From: an uncultured Stenotrophomonas sp.
GTDB taxonomy: Bacteria > Pseudomonadota > Gammaproteobacteria > Xanthomonadales > Xanthomonadaceae
Assembly (NCBI RefSeq): GCF_945952405.1
Contig: NZ_CAMFIA010000009.1
Coordinates: 115,976 to 179,975 of the forward strand
DNA length: 64,000 nucleotides
Direction of reading: 5' to 3'
The first letter of the stretch is position 1; the number at the start of each line of letters is the position of its first letter. Positions 11,597-20,099 of the stretch are shown here, in pieces. The translations under genes and the position numbers were made by a program. The notes under the pieces are model-generated. The model was not told the DNA's origin and did no database searches. It worked only from the letters and a program-made list of their open reading frames with translations.

Positions 11597-13360
11597 ATGC
11601 CGATGTCCCTTGCCGCCGATGCCGTGCAGTCGTCCTCCGATACGCCGATGATCCGCCGCCGCGATGCGGTTGCGCCGGGTGCATGGCCGGACGGTACGCT
11701 GCCACTGCTGGCCCGTCTCTACGCCAGCCGGAGCGCCGCCACGCCGGAGCTGGCGTTGCCGAAGCTGGGCAGCCTGCATGCGCCCGAGCTGATGACCGGC
11801 ATCGACGATGCCGTCGGCCTGCTGCTGCAGGCCATCGCCAACGACAAGCGGATCCTGGTGGTTGGCGATTTCGATTGCGACGGCGCTACCGCCTGTGCGG
11901 TCGGCGTGCGCGGCCTGCGCATGCTCGGCGCGCAGCACGTCTTCCACGCGGTGCCGAACCGCATGGTGCACGGTTATGGCCTGTCGCCCTCGCTGGTTGA
12001 CGAGCTGGCGGCCCTGCAGCCGGACCTGCTGGTCACCGTGGACCATGGCATCGCCTGCCACGCCGGTGTCACCGCGGCCAAGGCGCGCGGCTGGCAGGTG
12101 CTGGTCACCGACCACCATCTGCCGGGCCCGCAACTGCCGCCGGCGGATGTGATCGTCGATCCGAACCTCGACGGCGACGCGTTCCCCAGCAAGTCACTGG
12201 CCGGTGTGGGGGTGATCTTCTACGTGCTGATGGCGTTGCGCCGGCAGATGCGCGAGGCCGGTGTCTTCGCCGATGGCAAGGGGCCGGACCTGACCACGCT
12301 GCTGGACCTGGTGGCCGTTGGCACGGTGGCCGACCTGGTGGCGCTGGACCCGAACAACCGGGCGTTGGTGAGTGCCGGCCTGCGTCGGCTGCGTGCAGGC
12401 CAGGGGTGCGTCGGCCTGCGTGCGCTGATCGAAGCGAGCGGCCGCGATGCCGCGCGGCTGACCGCCACCGACATCGGGTTCGCGCTGGGGCCGCGGCTGA
12501 ACGCTGCCGGCCGTCTGGAAGACATGGCGCTGGGCATTGCGCTGCTGCTGACGGAAGACCCGCGCCAGGCGCGCGAGATCGCGCAGACGCTGGAGCAGAT
12601 CAATGCCGAGCGGCGCGCGGTGCAGCAGTCGATGACCGACGATGCCGAGCAGGCGTTGACCCGCGTGGTGCTGGACATGGCGGGGCAGCGGCCGGTGGCC
12701 GCCTGCCTGTTCGACGCCGATTGGCATCCGGGCGTGGTCGGCCTGGTCGCCTCGAAGATGAAGGATCGCCTGCATCGCCCGGTGATCGCCTTTGCCCCGG
12801 CGGAGCCCGGCGCCGACATGCTGCGTGGCTCGGCGCGCTCGATTCCCGGCCTGCATATCCGTGATGCGCTGGCGCTGGTCGATGCGCGCCACCCTGGCTT
12901 GATCGAACGCTTCGGTGGGCATGCCATGGCCGCTGGCCTCAGCCTGCGGCTGGATCATGTCGAGGACTTCAAGGCGGCCTTCGTGGCGGTGGTGCTGGAG
13001 ATGCTGGACCCGGCTGCGCTGCAGCAGCAGGTGCTGAGCGACGGCGAACTGGCGGCTGACGAACTCGACCATCGCCATGCCGACGCGCTGCGCCTGGCCG
13101 GCCCGTGGGGCCAGGGCTTCCCGGAGCCACTGTTCGACGGCCATTTCGAAGTCGCCAACTGGCGCGTGCTGAAGGAGCGCCACCTGAAGCTGGAGCTGCG
13201 CCTGCCGGGCGTGCCCGGCACCTTCAACGCGATCCACTTTGGCGGCTGGCACGGCAACGCACCGGATCGCCATGTCCACCTCGCCTACCGACTGGCCTGC
13301 GACGACTATCGCGGCGGCACCGCCATCCAGCTGATCGTCGAACACTGCCTCCCCGCCTGA
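11597..13360 (+). CDS. recJ: Single-stranded-DNA-specific exonuclease RecJ
   Basis: 587 residues from the ATG at 11597; another ATG lies two codons on. A 5'-3' single-strand exonuclease for recombination and mismatch repair. The DHH-family phosphoesterase motifs are present in order: VVGDFDCDGATA (motif I, metal ligands), VTVDHGIA, VTDHHLPG (motif III), DLVAVGTVADLV, then GPRLNAAGRLEDM. The DHHA1 domain follows, with RGSARSIPG and FGGHAMAAGLSL, and then the C-terminal OB-like region that binds DNA. In Xanthomonas campestris recJ is a neighbour of rpfE and prfB within the rpf region. Ends 5 bases before a large inverted repeat. Confidence 0.97.
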   Translation: MPMSLAADAVQSSSDTPMIRRRDAVAPGAWPDGTLPLLARLYASRSAATPELALPKLGSLHAPELMTGIDDAVGLLLQAIANDKRILVVGDFDCDGATACAVGVRGLRMLGAQHVFHAVPNRMVHGYGLSPSLVDELAALQPDLLVTVDHGIACHAGVTAAKARGWQVLVTDHHLPGPQLPPADVIVDPNLDGDAFPSKSLAGVGVIFYVLMALRRQMREAGVFADGKGPDLTTLLDLVAVGTVADLVALDPNNRALVSAGLRRLRAGQGCVGLRALIEASGRDAARLTATDIGFALGPRLNAAGRLEDMALGIALLLTEDPRQAREIAQTLEQINAERRAVQQSMTDDAEQALTRVVLDMAGQRPVAACLFDADWHPGVVGLVASKMKDRLHRPVIAFAPAEPGADMLRGSARSIPGLHIRDALALVDARHPGLIERFGGHAMAAGLSLRLDHVEDFKAAFVAVVLEMLDPAALQQQVLSDGELAADELDHRHADALRLAGPWGQGFPEPLFDGHFEVANWRVLKERHLKLELRLPGVPGTFNAIHFGGWHGNAPDRHVHLAYRLACDDYRGGTAIQLIVEHCLPA

Positions 13361-13365
13361 CACCT

Positions 13366-13443
13366 AAAAAGGGGACGGAGGGAATTAAGTCGTTTGTGCC
13401 TTGTTTGCCGATTGCGACTTAATCCCCTCCGTCCCCTTTTTTT
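13366..13443. terminator. Large inverted repeat (ggggacggagg family) between convergent genes, bidirectional terminator
   Basis: Arms of about 27 bases with one mismatch (13366-13392 and 13415-13443) around a 22-base loop. The left arm begins aaaaaggggacggagg and the right arm ends cctccgtcccc followed by seven T. Reads as an intrinsic terminator on both strands, between recJ and the third DUF1176 gene. The stop codon TAA and last residues (KKGDGGD) of the latter lie inside the right arm. Its outer ggggac..gtcccc ends resemble repeats linked to REP-type transposases in other bacteria. Confidence 0.75.
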
Positions 13444-14486
13444 ACTTCGGTGACCAGCAGGGGGAGTTCCCAGGTGCCGCCGGGGACGCCGCGGCACAGG
13501 CCGGCCGCCGCTTCCGAGGTGGCGACGAACGTGCGGCCATTCCAGGTCCAGCTGCCATGCGACATGCAGTCGGCCAGGCCACGGCCCTTCTGCGCGGCGA
13601 TGATCTGGCCGTTGTCGTAGTCGATCGCATCGCTGGTCACCCACTGTGCCTGGAATGGGGCCTGCCGGCGGGCGACCCAGTAGCCGTCACCGCTGTTGTA
13701 GGCCCCCCGCCAGCAGGGCACGTTGACCAGAACGTGCTGTGCGTCGAGCGGCCGGACCTCCAGCGCTGAATTGCTCAGCGGAATATCGGCATCGGCCTCC
13801 AGCAGGCCCTCGCAACTGGGGTCCGGTAGCGTGTGCCGCAGCGCTGCACGCAGCGCCGGCGAGGCGGCCAGGCGGGCGAGTGCCGGGTCGTCGTGGCTCG
13901 CATCCAGGCTCGGCGCGCTGTGCACCACCGGCATCGGCAACGCTGCCGGCACGCGGGCTTCGGGACGGTTGCCCTTGCGCATCACCGCGCCGGGCGTGTC
14001 CAGGCGGCCCTGGTATTCGTCGATCTTCAACAGCGCCGCCGCGGCCCCCTTGTCCGACAGTGGCCAGCGATGGCCGGCAGCGTCGGTCACGCTGATCCCA
14101 CCGTCGCGCACCAGGGCCGACAGCAGCGCGCAGGTCTGGGCAGCGTTCAAGGTGTGCATGCCTTCACCCCTGGCCGCCGCCAGCAGGCCCAGATCCTGCT
14201 GATGGATGCGCAGGTGCAGCGTGCCCCTGGGCTGGGTCAGTCCCTCCTCGGGGCGCAGCAAGAGACGTCCCTCGATGGCCTGGTCGGGGCCGCCCTTGCG
14301 GGTGAGCAGGACGCTCAGGGTGCTGGTGTCGTCGGTCGCGTAGCCGGCCGCGCGGCAGGTGAGGGTGTTGTCACAGGCCACGACCCAGTCGTGGTGCTCG
14401 AAATACAGGCTCCTGGCCGGTGTGGCGGCGTTAGCGTTCAGGGCGCCGGCCAAGGCCAGTACGGTGGTCAACAGAGGCAATCGCAT
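13419..14486 (-). CDS. DUF1176 family secreted protein, copy 3
   Basis: 355 residues from the ATG at 14486, placed after aagga; another in-frame ATG lies two codons upstream. Signal peptide MRLPLLTTVLALAGALNANA. Family landmarks are DWVVACDNTLTCRAAGYATD, HRWPLSDKGAAAALLK, SWTWNGRTFVATSEAA and GGTWELPLLVTEVK. It is clearly closer to copy 2 than to copy 1. The normal C-terminus of the family (TEVR or TEIR) is here TEV followed by KKGDGGD, encoded by the inverted repeat, so the insertion of that repeat appears to have replaced the original stop codon. Confidence 0.87.
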   Translation of the reverse strand: MRLPLLTTVLALAGALNANAATPARSLYFEHHDWVVACDNTLTCRAAGYATDDTSTLSVLLTRKGGPDQAIEGRLLLRPEEGLTQPRGTLHLRIHQQDLGLLAAARGEGMHTLNAAQTCALLSALVRDGGISVTDAAGHRWPLSDKGAAAALLKIDEYQGRLDTPGAVMRKGNRPEARVPAALPMPVVHSAPSLDASHDDPALARLAASPALRAALRHTLPDPSCEGLLEADADIPLSNSALEVRPLDAQHVLVNVPCWRGAYNSGDGYWVARRQAPFQAQWVTSDAIDYDNGQIIAAQKGRGLADCMSHGSWTWNGRTFVATSEAAAGLCRGVPGGTWELPLLVTEVKKGDGGD

Positions 14487-14617
14487 CGGCATCCTTGCAC
14501 GTGTGGGAGAGTGGGGCATGGTGCCTGCCGTCGGGGGCGATGAAAAGCCGCGCAGCCTGCAACCCCGTTGCGGTCGTTCGCGCGTTCAATGGTCCACGAT
14601 CCCACTGGAGCCCCGTC

Positions 14618-17530
14618 ATGCTCTTCGCCCGTTGCTGCACTGTGGTGTTGCTGATCCTCGCGGCCTGGCCCGCCAGCGCCCAGGTCCCCCGCATCGCCCG
14701 GCCGCCCGCCGCCCTGCCGCTGCTGATCGCGCCTGCCGCCGAGCGACCGGTGCAGTTGCAGCAGGCGCGCATCGAGGGCGAGGTGCAGGCGGGCATCGCC
14801 CAGACCCGGATCACCCTGGAATTCCACAACCCGAACCGGCGCGTGCTGGAGGGCGAGCTGCAGTTCCCGCTGGCCGATGGCCAGCAGATCACCGGCTTCG
14901 CGCTGGACATCAACGGTGAGCTGCGCGAAGCGGTACCGGTGCCGAAGGATCGTGGCCGCCAGGTCTTCGAGGAGATCGCCCGCCGTGGCGTCGACCCCGG
15001 CCTGCTGGAACAGACGGCCGGCAATCAATTCCGCCTGCGCATCTATCCGTTGCCTGCCGCTGGCAGCCGTCGCGTGCAGCTGGTGCTGCGCGAGCCGCTC
15101 GCGTTCGCCGGCAAAGGGTGGCAATGGACGCTGCCGCTGCAGTTTGCCGCCGCTGCCAGCGCGGTCGAACTGAAGCTGCAGGCGCCGGGCGCGGTCACCG
15201 CTGGAACGGCGCCGTTCCGCATCGATGCAGGCCAGCTGCAGTGGCAGGGCCGGGGTGCGCAGTTGCCGGCGCAGCTGCAATGGACGCTGCCGGTCGCGCG
15301 CCAGGCGCAGGTGCAGGTGGCCCGCTGGCAGGACGGTCACTACCTGCTGGCGCAGCTGCCGGTGCCAACCCGGATCCGGCAGCGCAGCGTGCCCTCGGAG
15401 GTGGGGCTGCTGTGGGATGCCTCCGGCTCGGCCGGCCAGCGTGACCGCACGCAGGAGTTCGCCCTGCTTGATCGCTACTTCGCCGCAATGGGCGAGGGCA
15501 CCGTCGCGCTCAGCGTACTGCGCGACCGCGCCGAGTCGGTACGGCGCTTCCGCATCCGTGCCGGCAACTGGAGCGAGCTGCGTGCGGTGCTGCAGGCGCT
15601 GCGTCCGGATGGCGCCAGCGCGCTGGCGCAGTGGCAGCCGCAGCCGAGCGTGAAGGAGTACCTGCTGGTCAGCGATGGCCTGCTTACCTACGGGACGGAA
15701 GCCTTGCCGGCGCTGGCAGCGGGTCAGCGCCTGTTCGCAATCAGCAGCGCCGGCGCGCATACCGACACGGTGCGCCTGCGCGGCTGGAGCGAGGCGCATG
15801 GCGGCCGTTTCGTCGCGTTGGGCAAGGATCCCGATGCGGCCGCGCGAGCGCTTCTGTCATCGCCGCGGGACGTACAGATCGATGCAGGCCGGGGCGTGCA
15901 GGACGTGGTGATCGATCGCCGCAGCGAAGCCCAGGGATGGCTGTGGCTGCATGCCCGCCTCGCCGCTGAGGGCGTGCCGATGCGGGTTCGCCTGGACGGA
16001 GGTGAGTGGGAGGCGCTGCCGGCGACGCAGAACAGTGATGACGGCGAGCTGCTGGCGGGGCTGTGGGCGCAGGCCCGGTTGCAGCAGCTCGCGGCCGACC
16101 GCCGCGGCAACCGCGAAGCCATGCAGCGGCTGTCGCAGCAGTTCGGCCTGGTCGGTCCGGACACTTCACTGATCGTGCTGGAGACCCTGGAGGACTATCT
16201 GCGCTATGCGATCCGCCCGGCCGGCACATTGCGCGCCGACTACGACGCGCGGTTCGCACGACAGGTGAGCGACCGCGCCGCCGCCGATCGCCAGCGCCTG
16301 GATGAGGTCGCTGTGCGCTGGAAGGAACGCCAGCAGTGGTGGAGCCGAAGCTGGCCGAAGGGCGCGCCGCCGCAGCTGAAGGGCAGGGCGCTGGAAGTGG
16401 CCGCCGCGGATTACGCGATGGAATCGGCGCCGGTGGCGATGCTCGCTGCGCCTGCACCAGCGGCACCGCCTGCCCCGGCGCCGGTGGCTGCGGCAGCCGA
16501 GCAGCGCATGCAGGCCGCCAGCGCGCGCGCGCGCCGATCGGCCACTGCATCCGGCAACGCGCTGGATTCGGTGGTGGTGACCGGCAGCGTTGCCGCGTCG
16601 CCGGCCGCTGCCAATGAGGGCCAGATCGGTATCCAGCTGGCCGCGTGGCAGCCGGACTCGGCGATTGCCCGGCGCCTGCGCGAAGGCCCGCCCGCGCAGT
16701 TGTACGACCGCTATCTGGCCGAGCGCGAGGCGCATGCGGACAGCAGCGCGTTCTTCCTGGATGTGGCCGATCTGCTGCTGGCGCAGGGGCAGCGCGAGTT
16801 GGCGCTACGGGTACTGTCGAACCTGGCCGAGATGGAGCTGGACAACCGCCACCTGCTGCGGGTGCTGGGTTACCGGCTGATGCAGGCCGACGCACCGGCG
16901 TTGGCGGTGCCGGTGTTCGAGCAGGTGCTGGCGATGGGCCAGGAAGAGCCGCAGAGCTTCCGCGATCTTGGCCTGGCGCTGGCGGCAGCCGGCAAGCCGC
17001 AGCAGGCGCTGCTGCCGCTGTACCAGGTGGTGGTGCGGCCGTGGGACAACCGCTTCGATGGCATCGCGTTGATCGCGCTGGATGAGCTGACCAACCTGGT
17101 CGCGCGCAGCACGCCACGCCTGGACACCCGCGCGATCGATCCGCGGCTGCTGCAGGCGATGCCGCTGGACCTGCGCGTGGTGCTGTCGTGGGATGCCGAC
17201 AACAGCGACATGGATCTGTGGGTGACCGATCCGAACGGCGAGCGCGCCTACTACGGCAACCGGTTGACCTACCAGGGCGGGCAGATGTCGCAGGACTTCA
17301 CGGGGGGCTATGGTCCCGAGCAGTTCTCACTGCGCAACGCCAAGCCCGGGAAGTACAAGGTGGAGGCGAACTACTTCGGCAGCCGCCAGCAGCTGGTGAC
17401 CGGCGCCACCACGCTGATGCTGCGCCTGACCACCCAGTGGGGCACGCCGAAGCAGAAGGACCAGAGCGTCACGATGCGCTTGAAGGACCGCGCCGAGACC
17501 GTGCTGGTGGGCGAGTTCGAGGTGAAATGA
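14618..17530 (+). CDS. VIT domain / von Willebrand factor A-like secreted protein with C-terminal DUF2135
   Basis: 970 residues from the ATG at 14618 after ggag; the signal peptide is MLFARCCTVVLLILAAWPASA. Residues about 30-165 form a VIT domain (ITLEFHNPNRRVLEGELQFP, then RQVFEEIARRGVDPGLLEQT). A vWA-like domain follows with the metal-binding motif DASGSAG, YLLVSDGLL and FRDLGLALAAAG-type TPR-like helices further on. The C-terminal 115 residues (VVLSWDADNSDMDLWVTDPN, TGGYGPEQFSL, KPGKYKVEANYFGS) are DUF2135. An Ala/Pro-rich linker contains DSVVVTGS, which resembles the TonB-box region of outer-membrane receptors. Probably periplasmic or outer-membrane attached. The function is unknown. Confidence 0.88.
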   Translation: MLFARCCTVVLLILAAWPASAQVPRIARPPAALPLLIAPAAERPVQLQQARIEGEVQAGIAQTRITLEFHNPNRRVLEGELQFPLADGQQITGFALDINGELREAVPVPKDRGRQVFEEIARRGVDPGLLEQTAGNQFRLRIYPLPAAGSRRVQLVLREPLAFAGKGWQWTLPLQFAAAASAVELKLQAPGAVTAGTAPFRIDAGQLQWQGRGAQLPAQLQWTLPVARQAQVQVARWQDGHYLLAQLPVPTRIRQRSVPSEVGLLWDASGSAGQRDRTQEFALLDRYFAAMGEGTVALSVLRDRAESVRRFRIRAGNWSELRAVLQALRPDGASALAQWQPQPSVKEYLLVSDGLLTYGTEALPALAAGQRLFAISSAGAHTDTVRLRGWSEAHGGRFVALGKDPDAAARALLSSPRDVQIDAGRGVQDVVIDRRSEAQGWLWLHARLAAEGVPMRVRLDGGEWEALPATQNSDDGELLAGLWAQARLQQLAADRRGNREAMQRLSQQFGLVGPDTSLIVLETLEDYLRYAIRPAGTLRADYDARFARQVSDRAAADRQRLDEVAVRWKERQQWWSRSWPKGAPPQLKGRALEVAAADYAMESAPVAMLAAPAPAAPPAPAPVAAAAEQRMQAASARARRSATASGNALDSVVVTGSVAASPAAANEGQIGIQLAAWQPDSAIARRLREGPPAQLYDRYLAEREAHADSSAFFLDVADLLLAQGQRELALRVLSNLAEMELDNRHLLRVLGYRLMQADAPALAVPVFEQVLAMGQEEPQSFRDLGLALAAAGKPQQALLPLYQVVVRPWDNRFDGIALIALDELTNLVARSTPRLDTRAIDPRLLQAMPLDLRVVLSWDADNSDMDLWVTDPNGERAYYGNRLTYQGGQMSQDFTGGYGPEQFSLRNAKPGKYKVEANYFGSRQQLVTGATTLMLRLTTQWGTPKQKDQSVTMRLKDRAETVLVGEFEVK

Positions 17531-17575
17531 CCGCGGTGGAGCCGGGCCAGCCGAGCGATGCTGGGTGGTCCGGGT

Positions 17576-17688
17576 GTAGCGCCGAGCCAATGCTCGGCTC
17601 AGGGCCGAATCAGCCGAGCATGGCTCGGCTCTACAGGGGCATTCGTGCAGGGTGGCTTGGATGTAGCGCCGAGCCAATGCTCGGCTCA
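17576..17688. repeat. Cluster of three SMAG-type repeats
   Basis: Copies at 17576-17601 (+), 17611-17634 (-) and 17663-17688 (+), each GTAG plus gccgagc..gctcggc arms. The first and third are identical over 26 bases (gtagcgccgagccaatgctc then ggctca). The last one supplies the TGA stop codon of the PAP2 gene on the opposite strand. Confidence 0.9.
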
Positions 17689-18675
17689 GGTCCGGGACGG
17701 CCGGGCAGGGCCCGGCACTGCACAGGGAATCCAGCGCGCGAGCACCACACCGCCGCCGAGGATCAGCAGGGTGCCGAGGGTTTGCCACAGCAGGACGCTG
17801 GCGGCGCCGTCAGGCAGCGGAACGCGGTGCGCCAGCGCATCGATGATCGGTCGTGCCAGCAGGTAGACCGCCACCACGCCGAGCACACCCAGCACCCGCT
17901 GCGCGATACCCTGGGGATTGGCCGGCCAGCCGCGCCACTGCAGCCACGTCACCAGCAGGCTGAGTGCCAGCAGGCGCGCGGCCTCGCCGGTTGGCACGAG
18001 GTGCGTCAGCAGCGAGGTCCACGCCAGCGCCAGGCCCATCCCCAGCAGCAGCGGTGTCTGCCAGCGCCGGTTCGCATGCAGCCCGGGCATCAGCTGCCAC
18101 GCCAGTACTGCCACGCCGATGCCGACCAGCCATCCGGCCAGCACGTCGGCCAGGAAATGCCGGCCCAGGTACATCCGTGACAGCGCCATCAGCAGCGGCC
18201 AGCCGAATGCCAAGGCCCAGCGCAGCCAGCGGCGGCGGATGCCGAACGCCAGCAGCAGGCCGACGCAGGCCGCGGTGGCTACGCCGACATGGCCACTGTT
18301 GAAACCGTAGTCGGCATCGGGCTGGGCGCGCAGCATTGCAATGGCCTGTGCGTCGGGCAGTGACCAGAACGTGCGCCCGCCACCGTCGACCACGAACGGG
18401 TGCGACGGCACGCCTTTATCCAGCACGCGCGCGTCCACGTCCGAAGGGCGGGGCAGGGCGGCACTCTGCTTGATCGCGTGGGTGGCACAGGCCATCAGCA
18501 GCACGGCCAGCATCACGCACAGGCCGGCACGCAGCCGTGCACCGAACGCGCACAGCAGGATCAGTGCGGTGTAGGCCATTTCGTAGCCGAGCAGGCTGAT
18601 GAACTGCATCAGCGTCAGCACCCAGCCGGCGTCGAAGGTCTGCTGCAACCACAGGTGCCAGTGCGTCTGGAACAT
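17686..18675 (-). CDS. PAP2 family membrane phosphatase
   Basis: 329 residues with about eight to nine hydrophobic segments. The PAP2 tripartite motif is complete: KQSAALPRP (motif 1, KxxxxxxRP), FNSGHVG (motif 2, with Asn in place of Pro in PSGH) and SRMYLGRHFLADVLAG (motif 3, SRxxxxxHxxxD). Such enzymes remove phosphate from lipid substrates such as undecaprenyl pyrophosphate or phosphatidate at the periplasmic face of the inner membrane. The extra C-terminal half with several helices (HLVPTGEAARLLALSLLVTW onward) is longer than in minimal PAP2 proteins. The gene lies 89 bases downstream of an acyltransferase gene, perhaps in one operon. The final residues and stop fall in a SMAG repeat. 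Confidence 0.88.
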   Translation of the reverse strand: MFQTHWHLWLQQTFDAGWVLTLMQFISLLGYEMAYTALILLCAFGARLRAGLCVMLAVLLMACATHAIKQSAALPRPSDVDARVLDKGVPSHPFVVDGGGRTFWSLPDAQAIAMLRAQPDADYGFNSGHVGVATAACVGLLLAFGIRRRWLRWALAFGWPLLMALSRMYLGRHFLADVLAGWLVGIGVAVLAWQLMPGLHANRRWQTPLLLGMGLALAWTSLLTHLVPTGEAARLLALSLLVTWLQWRGWPANPQGIAQRVLGVLGVVAVYLLARPIIDALAHRVPLPDGAASVLLWQTLGTLLILGGGVVLARWIPCAVPGPARPSRT

Positions 18676-18764
18676 CCGTTGTCCTCAATCGGTAGGGGCG
18701 AGCCCGCGCCGGGCTCATGGCAGAAGCCGCCGGGCAGCGGTCCGGCGTCGCAACGCTGGGGTTC

Positions 18765-19955
18765 TCATTGGGCTCCGGACGATAGCGGATCCGCACGCAG
18801 GCCGAACAGGGGGCGCAGCCAGCGCGTTCGCCGGATCAGCAGTTCGTGGATCAGCAGGCAACCGGCGAGGGTGCCGGCCACCAGCAGTGCCGGTTCCAGC
18901 CACGGGCCCAGCTGCCAGGGCCGCAGCAGGTACAGCAGCACGATCAGCACGGTCTGGTGCAGGATGTACCAGCTGAACACCGCTTCCCGGCAATAGCCCA
19001 GGCCGCGCCAGGGGCGGTCCAGCAGCACGCGCGCCCAGCCGAACAGGGCCAGCAGCATGCACCAGGTATAGAGTGCGCGGCCGACACGTTCGGTCTGGGC
19101 CCAGGGCAGGGCCTGTACCCAGGCATCCACTTCACCGGCCTGCGGCAGGCGCGACAGCGCGCGGATGCCCAGCTCCAGGCACAGCCCCAGCACGGCCAGG
19201 GCCAGGGTCAAGCGGCGCCCGCGTACCAGCAGTTCCCAGCCGCGTTGCCAGCGTGCCGCCAGGAAGCCACCCAGGAACAGCGGCAACGACTCGGCATGCA
19301 CGTACACGTCGTCCAGCAGCGCGTGGCTGGGTGGCCAGCGCGGCATCAGCACCAGCAGGGCCCAGCTCAGCCAGGCGACCGGCAGCACCAGCAGCACCAC
19401 GCACAGCAGGCGGTCCCCCAGCAGCCCGGGCGGCAGCAGCGGGCGCAGCGGACGCAGCAGGCTGGCCAGGACGACCGCCAGTACCGTGTAGGGAAGCAGG
19501 TAGGCCAGGTACCACAGGTGGTTCCAGGTGAAGCCGTAGGCGGCCCCGGTGAAATGGGCGTCCGGCCACGGCCGGAACTGCCAGTAGCGCCACAGGAAAT
19601 GGGCCAGGCCGGGTGCCACGTCGCCCTTGTCGAGGGCCTCGCAGTAGGCCTGCAGGGACACCACCGCGACGATGCCGAACAGCAGGGGCAACTGCAGGCG
19701 CCAGCAGCGACGCAGCGTGTGCCGCAGCCGCCCGTGTTCGGGCAGCGACAGGCCCAGGGCGATGCCACTGATCGCGAACAGCAGCGGCATCCGCCAACGG
19801 TTGAGCGCGATCATCGGCCATTGCAGCCACTCGAAGGTGTAGGCGCTCTTGAGGTGAAAGTCCCAGCCGGCCACATAGGCCATGCCGGCGTGATAGAGGA
19901 TCAGCAGCGCGAACGCGGCGATGCGCAGGGTGTCCAGATCGTGGCGACGGTGCAT
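18765..19955 (-). CDS. Acyltransferase 3 family membrane protein (OpgC/MdoC-like)
   Basis: 396 residues with ten or so transmembrane helices. The start MHRRHDLDTLRIAAFALLIL has the R/H-xDxLR pattern of the acyltransferase 3 family, followed by ILYHAGMAY with the conserved histidine. RMPLLFAISGIALGLSL is the next family block, and YILHQTVLIVLLYLL near the C-terminus is typical too. Members transfer acyl groups to periplasmic glucans, lipopolysaccharide or exopolysaccharide. The layout resembles OpgC (succinyl transfer to osmoregulated glucans), but the donor and acceptor cannot be read here. It diverges from a LytTR regulator across 144 bases, so that regulator may control it. Confidence 0.85.
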   Translation of the reverse strand: MHRRHDLDTLRIAAFALLILYHAGMAYVAGWDFHLKSAYTFEWLQWPMIALNRWRMPLLFAISGIALGLSLPEHGRLRHTLRRCWRLQLPLLFGIVAVVSLQAYCEALDKGDVAPGLAHFLWRYWQFRPWPDAHFTGAAYGFTWNHLWYLAYLLPYTVLAVVLASLLRPLRPLLPPGLLGDRLLCVVLLVLPVAWLSWALLVLMPRWPPSHALLDDVYVHAESLPLFLGGFLAARWQRGWELLVRGRRLTLALAVLGLCLELGIRALSRLPQAGEVDAWVQALPWAQTERVGRALYTWCMLLALFGWARVLLDRPWRGLGYCREAVFSWYILHQTVLIVLLYLLRPWQLGPWLEPALLVAGTLAGCLLIHELLIRRTRWLRPLFGLRADPLSSGAQ

Positions 19956-20099
19956 GGCGATGGGTATCGGAAGGTGGCTTCACCATCCGCTGCCCCCTTC
20001 CGCGCGGCCAGCGCAGGGGGGGCAATGGGGGCCGCGCGGGGGCCAATGGTGGCGTTGCCGGGACCAATGGCCGGTGCGGTCGCGGCTGGATCGGCAACA

